Source: Fulvimarina sp. (GTDB lineage Bacteria; Pseudomonadota; Alphaproteobacteria; Rhizobiales; Rhizobiaceae). Taken from it: a stretch of 53,305 nucleotides of DNA. The notes beneath the pieces were generated by a model. It did not search any database, was not told the origin of the DNA, and saw only the letters and a list, made by a program, of their open reading frames with translations. Position 1 is the stretch's first letter, and each line of letters begins with the position of its first letter. Below are positions 17,044 to 25,041 of this stretch, in pieces. The stretch spans positions 1 through 53,305 of the forward strand of contig PACL01000097.1 of NCBI GenBank assembly GCA_002700095.1, written 5' to 3'. The position numbers and the translations under genes were made by a program.

Positions 17044-19353
17044 TCAGGCTGCCGTCGCGCCGCCCTGCAGCGCCTGCCACACCCGCGACGGCGTCGCCGG
17101 CATGTCGATGTGGTCGACGCCCGCCGGGCGCAGGGCGTCGACGACCGCATTCATCACCGACGGCGCCGCGCCGATCGTTCCCGCCTCGCCGGCGCCCTTG
17201 ATCCCGAGGGCGTTGGTGGTCGAGGGGACGTTGCGGGTCTTGAAGTCGAACATCGGCAGGTCCCAGGCCCGCGGCATGGCGTAGTCCATGAAGCTCGCCG
17301 AAACGAGCTGGCCATCGGCCGAGTAGACCGTGTCTTCCAGAAGCGCCTGGCCGAGGCCCTGCGCCACGCCGCCATGAATCTGGCCGGCGAGGAGGACCGG
17401 GTTCACCGTCACCCCGAAGTCGTCGACGATCGTGTAGGCGACGATGCGGGTGGCGCCGGTCTCCGCCTCGATCTCGACCTCGCAGATATGGGTGCCGTTC
17501 GGATAGGTGCACTCGTCCTGCTTGAACTCGCCCATCGCCTTCAGGTCGTCGGCGCTCGTCGCCGCGGCCGCGAGGGCGGCGAAGTCGATGGCGCGGTCGG
17601 TGCCGGCGACCCGGGCGAAGCCGCCCTCGATCTCGATGTCGGCCGCCGCCGCCTCGAGCTCGTCCGAGGCGAGCTTCTTCAGCTTCTCCGCCAGCGCCTG
17701 GCTCGCCCGGCGCACCGAGACGGCGCCGAGCGGGATCGAGCGCGAGCCGCCGGTGCCGCCCCCCGTCGGCGTCTCGTCGGTGTCGCCCTGGCGCACGTCG
17801 ATCCGGTCGTAGTCGAGCTTCAGCGCCTCGGCGACGAACTGCGCATAGGCCGTCTCGTGGCCTTGGCCGTTCGACTGGGTGCCGATCTTCAGGGTCACGC
17901 GGCCGTCGGAGGTGAGCTCCGCATAGGCCGGCTCGGAGCCGGGAAAGGCGCAGGCCTCGACATAGGTCGCCATGCCGATGCCGCGCAGCTTGTTTTCGGC
18001 TTTTGCCGCCTCGCGCCGCGCCTCGAAACCCGCCCAGTCGGCGCGGCGCATCGCCTCGGCCATGTGGCCGGCGAAGTCGCCTGTGTCGTAGAGCCGGCCG
18101 AAGGCGGTCCGGTAGGGAAGCTGCTCCGGCTTGACGAAGTTCCTGCGCCGGATCTCGTCGCGCGTCACGCCGAGCTCCACCGCGCACTTGTCGACGAGGC
18201 GCTCGATCAGATAGGCCGCCTCCGGCCGCCCGGCGCCGCGATAGGCGTCCACCGGCACGGTGTTGGTGTAGTAGACGGCGCAGGAGACGTCGATCGCCGG
18301 GATGTCGTAGAGCCCCGTCGCCATCGACATGCCGAACCACGGGATCATCGGGCCGTATTGCGAGGAATAGGCGCCGAGATTGGCGGCGATGTCGATCTTC
18401 AGGGCGGTGAACCGGCCCTCCGCGTCGATCGCCATCTCGCCGGAGACGACGTTGTCGCGGCCGTGGGTGTCGGTGACGAAGTGCTCGCCGCGATCGGCGG
18501 TCCACTTGACCGGCCGGCCGAGCTTCCTGCCGGCGAACAGCACGAGAGCATATTCACGGTAGAGGAAGGCCTTGGTGCCGAAGCCGCCGCCGACATCGCG
18601 GGTGACGACTCGGATCTTCGACGGCTCGACCTTGAAGACGATGTTCGCCAGCGTGTCGCGCAGGCCGTGGACGCCCTGGCTGCCGGAGGTGAGCTGATAG
18701 CGGCTCTCCGCCTCGACGAACTCGCCGATGGCCGAGCGGACCTCCATGTAGTTGCAGACCAGCCGGTTCTGGACGAGATCGATCCGCACGGTCCGGGCGG
18801 CGGTGGCGAAGGCAGCCTCGGTGGCGGCCTTGTCGCCCACATGCATGCGGCCGGCGACGTTGCTGCCGGCTTCCGGCCAGACCAGCGGAGCGCCCTCGCC
18901 CATCACCGCCTTAAGGTCGGCGACGGCGTCCAGCGGCTCGTAGTCCACCTCGACCAGTTCAGCCGCGTCCTTCGCCTGCATGGCCGTGTCGGCAACGACG
19001 AAGGCGACGGCGTCGCCGACATGGCGCACCACGTCGCGGCACAGGACCGGCGCGTTGCGCGCCGCGAAGGGTACGCCGCCTTCCATCGCCGGCATGCCGA
19101 GGCAGGGAATGTCGCCGAGCTCGGCGACGTCGGCATGGGTCAGCACCATCTTGACGCCCGGCGCGGCCTTCGCGGCCTCGACGTCGGCGATGGTGAATCT
19201 GGCGCTGGCATGGGGCGAGCGCACGACGGCCGCATGCAGCATGTCGGGCCGGCTCTCGTCGTCGGTATAGCGTCCGGCGCCGCGGATCAGGCGGTCGTCC
19301 TCGACGCGCAGCACGGAGGCGCCCAGGCCAAACTTCGGTGTCATCACGGTCAT
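17044..19353 (-). CDS. Form II CO dehydrogenase-like molybdopterin-binding large subunit
   Basis: A 769-residue member of the xanthine oxidase/aldehyde oxidase large-subunit family (Ald_Xan_dh_C domains). It starts GLGASVLRVEDDRLIRGAG, carries RDVGGGFGTKAF for cofactor contact, and has AYRGAGR where true form I CO dehydrogenases have AYRCSFR, so it is a form II enzyme of uncertain substrate. A late Glu in KGAGEAGT is the catalytic base position. The ATG at 19353 has CGGAGAA upstream. The usual FAD (medium) and 2Fe-2S (small) subunit genes are not adjacent on either side, so it is a solitary large subunit here and must find partners encoded elsewhere or work differently. Confidence 0.87.
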   Translation of the reverse strand: MTVMTPKFGLGASVLRVEDDRLIRGAGRYTDDESRPDMLHAAVVRSPHASARFTIADVEAAKAAPGVKMVLTHADVAELGDIPCLGMPAMEGGVPFAARNAPVLCRDVVRHVGDAVAFVVADTAMQAKDAAELVEVDYEPLDAVADLKAVMGEGAPLVWPEAGSNVAGRMHVGDKAATEAAFATAARTVRIDLVQNRLVCNYMEVRSAIGEFVEAESRYQLTSGSQGVHGLRDTLANIVFKVEPSKIRVVTRDVGGGFGTKAFLYREYALVLFAGRKLGRPVKWTADRGEHFVTDTHGRDNVVSGEMAIDAEGRFTALKIDIAANLGAYSSQYGPMIPWFGMSMATGLYDIPAIDVSCAVYYTNTVPVDAYRGAGRPEAAYLIERLVDKCAVELGVTRDEIRRRNFVKPEQLPYRTAFGRLYDTGDFAGHMAEAMRRADWAGFEARREAAKAENKLRGIGMATYVEACAFPGSEPAYAELTSDGRVTLKIGTQSNGQGHETAYAQFVAEALKLDYDRIDVRQGDTDETPTGGGTGGSRSIPLGAVSVRRASQALAEKLKKLASDELEAAAADIEIEGGFARVAGTDRAIDFAALAAAATSADDLKAMGEFKQDECTYPNGTHICEVEIEAETGATRIVAYTIVDDFGVTVNPVLLAGQIHGGVAQGLGQALLEDTVYSADGQLVSASFMDYAMPRAWDLPMFDFKTRNVPSTTNALGIKGAGEAGTIGAAPSVMNAVVDALRPAGVDHIDMPATPSRVWQALQGGATAA

Positions 19354-19713
19354 GGTCGAATTCTCCGGCGACGAGGGCAACTATTGCCTGCGTCGGCAAA
19401 CTGGCTGGCGGACGCTTGCCCATCGGCTCGGCGTGGAACACACTTCGACGGGCGAACGAGGACAACACTTATTGCGACGCATCAGTGGCGTCGAGTGCAT
19501 CCTTGCCGACATTGATGCCCGCAAGGCGCGGCCCAGACAAGTCATGACTGGCCGAGCGCCATCACGCCGGGCTTGCATGGCGGGCTCACGCAGGCCATTG
19601 CGGACGGCAGAGACTGCGCCCGACACAGGGCCGGACAAGCGGCTGGACGCCGGAACGGGACACGGGGGCCGATGGCCCGGCCGATCCCCTCCCGGACAAC
19701 GAGGATGACGATC
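19354..19713. other. Divergent intergenic region, no gene seen
   Basis: These 360 bp separate the CODH-like gene from pepN. Promoters for both must lie here, but no convincing -35/-10 pair or operator was recognised. Confidence 0.4.
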
Positions 19714-22365
19714 ATGCAGCGCACTGAAGACGGCCAGACCGTGAAGCTCGCCGACTACCGGCCGACCGACTTCGTCCTCCATGGCGTCGCCATGACGCTG
19801 ATGCTGTTCGAAGGCCATGCCGAGGTCGCGACGACGCTGACGCTGGAGCGCCGCGCCGGCGTCGCGGCGGATGCGCCGCTCGTCCTCGACGGCGACGAGC
19901 TGATCCTGGAGAGCATCGCCCTCGACGGCGAGACGCTGCCCCCGTCCCGCTACGCGGCGACGCCCGAGCAGCTGACGGTCACCGGGCTTGCCGAGAGCGG
20001 CCGCTTCGAGCTCGCCATCGGGACGCGCATCGCCCCGGAGGCCAATTCCAAGCTGATGGGCCTCTTCCGCTCCAACGGCATCTGGTGCAGCCAGTGCGAG
20101 GCCGAGGGCTTTCGCCGCATCACCTATTTCCTCGACCGGCCGGACGTTCTGGCCCCCTACCGGGTGCGGATCGAGGCGGACCGGACGGCAGCGCCGATCC
20201 TTCTGTCCAACGGCAACCCGGTCGAGGCCGGCGATCTCGGCGGCGGCCGCCACTTCGCCGTCTGGGACGACCCGTTCAACAAGCCGTCCTATCTCTTCGC
20301 CGTGGTCGCCGGCGACCTCGACCTTCTCACCGACGAATTCGTCACCATGACCGGCCGGCGGGTGGCCCTCGGCATCTATACCGAGAAGGGCCGCGCGCCC
20401 CAGGCCGCCTATGCGATGGACGCGCTGAAGCGCTCCATGGTCTGGGACGAGCGGCGCTTCGGCCGCGAATACGACCTCGACGTCTTCAACGTCGTCGCCA
20501 TCGCCGACTTCAACATGGGCGCGATGGAGAACAAGGGCCTCAACGTCTTTAACCACAAATACGTCCTGCTCGACCAGGACATCGCCACCGACGGCGACTA
20601 TGCCGGCGTCGAGACGGTGATCGCCCACGAATATTTCCACAACTGGACCGGCAACCGCATCACCTGCCGCGACTGGTTCCAGCTCTGCCTGAAGGAAGGC
20701 CTCACGGTCTATCGCGACCAGGAATTCTCCGCCGACGAGCGGGAGCGGACGGTGCAGCGGATCGGCTCGGTGCGGCGGCTGAAGGCGCATCAGTTTCCCG
20801 AGGACCAGGGACCGCTGCAGCACCCGGTGCGTCCGGGTGAGTACCGCGAGATCAACAACTTCTACACGGCGACCGTCTACGACAAGGGCGCCGAGCTGGT
20901 CCGGATGATCGCCACGCTCACCGGCGAGGCCGACTTCCGCAAGGGCATGGATCTCTACTTCGAACGCCACGACGGCGAGGCGGCGACAATCGAGGAGTTC
21001 ATCGCCTGTTTCGAGGACGCCGCCGGCACCGACCTGTCGCAATTCGCGCTCTGGTACGTGCAGGCCGGGACGCCGACGCTGACGGTCAGCGAGAGCTGGG
21101 ACGAGACGGCGCGCACCCATGTGGTGACGCTGCGCCAGTCGCTGGTCCCGGGCGCTGCCGGAACCGGCACCCAGCCGATGGTGCTGCCGGTGCGCTTCGG
21201 CCTCGTCGGCGGCAATGGCGAGGATCGGGACGCGGCAGCCAGCGTCAGCGGCGGCGCCAGCCTCAAGGACGACCTGATCGTCCTCACCGGCCGCGAGGCG
21301 AGCGTCACCTTCACCGGGCTTCCCGACCGCCCGTATCTGTCGGTGCTGCGGGACTTCTCCGCCCCGGTGACGCTCGACCACGAGCAGGGCGAAGCCGACA
21401 GGCTCGCCCTCGCCCGCCTCGATCCGAACCTCTTCAACCGCTGGCGCGCCTTCGACGACCTCATCTCCACCGCCCTGACGGAGGCCTCGGGGCGCCCGCT
21501 CGGCGACACGTCCCCAGTCATCCCGGAGGCCGTCGTCGAGGCGCTGCTCGCCTCGGCCGGCGACGACGGGCTCGATCCGGCCTTCCGGGCCCAGGCGCTG
21601 GCACTTCCCGGCGAGGCGGACATCGCCCGACAGATCGGCGTCGACGTCGACCCGGACCGGGTCCACGAGGTCGTCGATGCGGCCCGCCGGGCGATCGGCG
21701 CCAGGGGGCTGGCGACGTTCGAGCGGCTGCACGGCCTTGCCGCCGACGCCGCCTTCTCGCCCGATGCGGCCAGCGCCGGTCGCCGCGCCCTCGCCAACGC
21801 CGCCCTCGGCTATCTCTCCGCGGCGCGGCAGGATCCGGCCGCAGCGCTCGCCCAGTACGAGGCCGCGACCAACATGACCGACCGGATCGGCGCGCTGGCG
21901 ATCCTCGCCCACCGCTTTGCGGACGAGGCGAGCACCGCGGCGGCGCTGGACGACTTCTACCAGCGGTTCGAGGGGGACGACCTCGTCCTCGACAAGTGGT
22001 TCGCGCTGCAGGCCGCGGCGCCCTTCCACGGCGCCCTCGAGACAGTCACCCGGCTCGCCGCGCATCCCCGTTTCACCCTGCGCAACCCGAACCGCGTGCG
22101 CGCCCTCGTCGGCACCTTCGCGGCCAGCAACCAGGTGGCCTTCCACCGGCCGGATGGCGCCGGCTATAGCTGGGTGGCGGAGAAGCTGGCGGAACTCGAC
22201 AGGATCAACCCGCAGATCTCCGCCCGCATCGCCACGACCTTTAGGGCCTGGCGCAGCTTCGAGCGCGGACGGCGGTCCCAGCTCGAGCAGACCTTGCGTC
22301 AACTCTCTGAAATAAAAGGCCTTTCCAAAGATCTGCAGGATATTGTGGATCGTTCGCTCAAATAA
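19714..22365 (+). CDS. pepN: Aminopeptidase N (M1 family)
   Basis: An 883-residue cytoplasmic zinc aminopeptidase that removes N-terminal residues from peptides. The substrate-binding motif GAMENKG lies near residue 268 and the zinc site HEYFHNWTGNR near 305, with the second Glu ligand in KEGLTVYRD. The length matches E. coli-type PepN (about 870), and the C-terminal half is the helical domain (FNRWRAFDDL, MTDRIGALAIL). ATG 19714 was chosen: GAGG at 19701-19704 is at the right distance, while the ATG at 19705 overlaps it. It precedes the PleC-like kinase on the same strand with a 131-bp gap. Confidence 0.95.
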   Translation: MQRTEDGQTVKLADYRPTDFVLHGVAMTLMLFEGHAEVATTLTLERRAGVAADAPLVLDGDELILESIALDGETLPPSRYAATPEQLTVTGLAESGRFELAIGTRIAPEANSKLMGLFRSNGIWCSQCEAEGFRRITYFLDRPDVLAPYRVRIEADRTAAPILLSNGNPVEAGDLGGGRHFAVWDDPFNKPSYLFAVVAGDLDLLTDEFVTMTGRRVALGIYTEKGRAPQAAYAMDALKRSMVWDERRFGREYDLDVFNVVAIADFNMGAMENKGLNVFNHKYVLLDQDIATDGDYAGVETVIAHEYFHNWTGNRITCRDWFQLCLKEGLTVYRDQEFSADERERTVQRIGSVRRLKAHQFPEDQGPLQHPVRPGEYREINNFYTATVYDKGAELVRMIATLTGEADFRKGMDLYFERHDGEAATIEEFIACFEDAAGTDLSQFALWYVQAGTPTLTVSESWDETARTHVVTLRQSLVPGAAGTGTQPMVLPVRFGLVGGNGEDRDAAASVSGGASLKDDLIVLTGREASVTFTGLPDRPYLSVLRDFSAPVTLDHEQGEADRLALARLDPNLFNRWRAFDDLISTALTEASGRPLGDTSPVIPEAVVEALLASAGDDGLDPAFRAQALALPGEADIARQIGVDVDPDRVHEVVDAARRAIGARGLATFERLHGLAADAAFSPDAASAGRRALANAALGYLSAARQDPAAALAQYEAATNMTDRIGALAILAHRFADEASTAAALDDFYQRFEGDDLVLDKWFALQAAAPFHGALETVTRLAAHPRFTLRNPNRVRALVGTFAASNQVAFHRPDGAGYSWVAEKLAELDRINPQISARIATTFRAWRSFERGRRSQLEQTLRQLSEIKGLSKDLQDIVDRSLK

Positions 22366-22496
22366 CGGTTCGGCTTATTGAAAATTTTACCGACCTGAGT
22401 CCGTCAGCTATGGACAAGGCGATTCGTGTCTGATCAATTCATTGCGATTCGGTAATGCGGATACCGGATCGATGATGCGGCAACGAGGGGTCTTTG

Positions 22497-24911
22497 ATGC
22501 GAGCGGACGCGTCCAGCGCACCGAACGGGGAAGGTGTGTTTGCATGGCTGGGGCTCTTTCCAGGCGCGCGACGCGCCGGGGAGGACCCCGAGACCTGGAG
22601 GCCTGATCAGGACGGGCTCGACGGGGGGCCGACGCGAGAGCCGACCTTCCTCGTGTCCCGCAAGGTCATCCCGACCCTTGTCCTGCTTTTCCTCCTGACG
22701 CTCGCGGCCTCGCGCCTTGCCATGACGCTCGCCGACCGATCGCTTTATGTCGAAGGCGCCGAGAAGAACCTCGCCACCGTCACCGCCCTCATCGCCACCA
22801 GCCTCAAGCTGATCGAGGCGAGCGGCGCGGAGTACGATCAGGCGGCCTTTCTGGAGGGCCTCGTCGCCGGCAACGTGCTTCCCGCCGATGCGCTCCTGCT
22901 GATGACCGACCGGGACGGCATCGTCATGGCCCAGCTGCCCGTGGACGCCGACCGGGTCGGCACGAGCATCTACGATCTCGTCCCCGATCCCCGCGACCTC
23001 CTCGGATCCCATGCCAGCGGCAGCATCCTCGACATCCACTTCACCGGCGACCAGGCGATCGCCGCCGCCGCCGATCTGCCGGGACAGCACGGCCGGGTCA
23101 GCCTGATCTGGCCGCAGGCGGCGTTTCTCGCCCAGTGGCGCGAGAAGACCGCCGTCAGCGTCTCGCTCTTCGCGCTGACCGGCACCATCATGCTCCTCGT
23201 CCTCAACGCCTATTTCCGCCAGACCCGCCGGGCCGAGGACTTCAGCGGGCTTTGCGCGGAGACCAACCAGCGGGTGGAAATCGCCCTGTCGCGCGGCAGG
23301 TGCGGGCTCTGGGACTGGGACATCGCGCGAGGCCAGATGTACTGGTCGCGCTCGATGTACGAGATCCTCGGATTGGAACCGCGCGACGGTATCATGCCGT
23401 TTGCCGAGATCGCGCCGCTGATGCATCCGGGCGATGGCGGCCTGTTCCAGATCGCCCGCAGCGTCGCGGAAGGACGCACCGAGCATCTCGACCAGGTGTT
23501 CCGGATGCGTCGCGCCGACGGCGCCTATATCTGGATCCGGGGCCGGGCGAACATCGTCCACGGCAGCGACGGCGACATGCACCTGATCGGCATCGCCGCC
23601 GACATCAGCGAGCAGAAGGAGCTCGTGCGCCAGACCGACGAGGCGAACCACCGCCTCCAGAACACCATCGAGCACATTTCGGAGACCTTCCTGCTGTGCG
23701 ATCGGGACGGCAAGGTGGTGATCTGCAACTCGGTCTATCGCAAGACCTTCGGCCTCGACGAGACCGACGTCGTTGCCGGCACCCCGGTCGACATGGTGCT
23801 GCGCAAGGCCCGGCGGCCGATCCGCTCGATCGCCCTCGACGCCGACAACCTCGCCGCCGGAGAAAGCGCCGTCGAGGCGCAGATGCCGGACGGGCGCTGG
23901 CTGCTGATCTCGGAGCGCCTCACCACCGACGGCGGCACCGTCTGGGTCGGCACCGACATCACCCAGATCAAGCACCACAAGACGTTGACGAAGGATTCCC
24001 GCCAGAAGCTCCTCGCCACCATCGCCAAGCTCGAGGCGGCGACGGAAGACGCCGAGCGCAAGGCCGACCAGCTGAGCGAACTCAACCTGCGCTACATTGC
24101 CGAGAAGGACCGCGCCGAGCGGGCCTCGCGGGCCAAGACCGCCTTCCTCGCCAACATGTCCCACGAGCTGCGCACGCCGCTGAACGCCATCCTCGGCTTC
24201 TCCGACATCATCCGCCAGCGCATCTTCGGCGGCATCGGCGAGAAATACGGGGAATATGTCGACGACATCCACACCAGCGGCAGCCACCTGCTGCGGATGA
24301 TCGACGACGTCCTGCAGATGGCGACGATCGAGTCCGGCCGCCTCGAGCTCCAGACCGAGGAGGTCGAGTTCAGCGAGATCGTCCGCGCCAGCGCCGCGAT
24401 GATCGAGCCGCTGGCGCGCAAGAAGGGCATCGACCTGACCATCGAGGTGCCAGAGGCGCTGCCGATGCTGTCCGACCGGCGGGCGACGTCCCAGGCCGTC
24501 CTCAATCTTCTGTCCAACGCGGTGCACTTCACGCCCGAGGGCGGCAAGGTCGGGCTGCGGCTGCGCCAGGTCGGCGACACGGCGTGCCTGTCGATCATCG
24601 ACGACGGCCCGGGGATCCCGAAGTCGGCCCTCGCCGCCCTCGGCGTGCCCTTCGCCCAGCTTGGCAGCGAGCTGGTCCGGTCGAAGTGCCACGGCACCGG
24701 CCTCGGCATCGCCATCGCCAAGGCCCTCGTCCACCTCCATGGCGGCCGGCTGCGCATCGGCTCCTCGGTCGGCCGCGGCCCCCTGGTCAGCCTGCGCCTG
24801 CCGCTGAAGCGCGAGACCGGACAGAGCGACCGGCCGCAGGAGCCGACGCTCGCGTCGAACATGCGGCCCCGGCAGCGGACGGCGAAGCACGAAAGCCGCG
24901 CCGCGGCCTGA
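22497..24911 (+). CDS. pleC: PleC-like PAS sensor histidine kinase
   Basis: An 804-residue membrane kinase. Two hydrophobic helices (about residues 55-75 and 218-238) flank a periplasmic region; then come PAS/PAC domains (one with LWDWDIARGQMYWSRSMYEILGL, one starting ETFLLCDRDGKVV), a coiled coil, the H-box NMSHELRTPLNAILGFS (His near 555) and a HATPase with N, G1 (DDGPGIP) and G2 (GTGLGIA) boxes. The H-box and its flank are those of PleC/DivJ/PdhS kinases that act on DivK and PleD in alphaproteobacterial cell cycle and polarity control. Position next to glnE matches, from memory, pleC of Sinorhizobium. GAGGGG at 22485-22490 supports ATG 22497. The exact paralog is an inference. Confidence 0.75.
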   Translation: MRADASSAPNGEGVFAWLGLFPGARRAGEDPETWRPDQDGLDGGPTREPTFLVSRKVIPTLVLLFLLTLAASRLAMTLADRSLYVEGAEKNLATVTALIATSLKLIEASGAEYDQAAFLEGLVAGNVLPADALLLMTDRDGIVMAQLPVDADRVGTSIYDLVPDPRDLLGSHASGSILDIHFTGDQAIAAAADLPGQHGRVSLIWPQAAFLAQWREKTAVSVSLFALTGTIMLLVLNAYFRQTRRAEDFSGLCAETNQRVEIALSRGRCGLWDWDIARGQMYWSRSMYEILGLEPRDGIMPFAEIAPLMHPGDGGLFQIARSVAEGRTEHLDQVFRMRRADGAYIWIRGRANIVHGSDGDMHLIGIAADISEQKELVRQTDEANHRLQNTIEHISETFLLCDRDGKVVICNSVYRKTFGLDETDVVAGTPVDMVLRKARRPIRSIALDADNLAAGESAVEAQMPDGRWLLISERLTTDGGTVWVGTDITQIKHHKTLTKDSRQKLLATIAKLEAATEDAERKADQLSELNLRYIAEKDRAERASRAKTAFLANMSHELRTPLNAILGFSDIIRQRIFGGIGEKYGEYVDDIHTSGSHLLRMIDDVLQMATIESGRLELQTEEVEFSEIVRASAAMIEPLARKKGIDLTIEVPEALPMLSDRRATSQAVLNLLSNAVHFTPEGGKVGLRLRQVGDTACLSIIDDGPGIPKSALAALGVPFAQLGSELVRSKCHGTGLGIAIAKALVHLHGGRLRIGSSVGRGPLVSLRLPLKRETGQSDRPQEPTLASNMRPRQRTAKHESRAAA

Positions 24912-25041
24912 TCGCGGCGCTCGGGCGGAGAACGGGGCGACCGCGGGGAGGCCCCCCGGCTGCTGCTGCCGCCCCCTCCCGTCACGCGACGCGACGCGAA
25001 ACGGCCCGCGCCTGGAGGTCCGCCGACGTCGTCCGATCGCC

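Noticed and set aside
19381..22302. 973-codon minus-strand frame opposite pepN
   Set aside because: PepN carries all catalytic motifs on the plus strand; the antisense frame is low-complexity and unrecognised.
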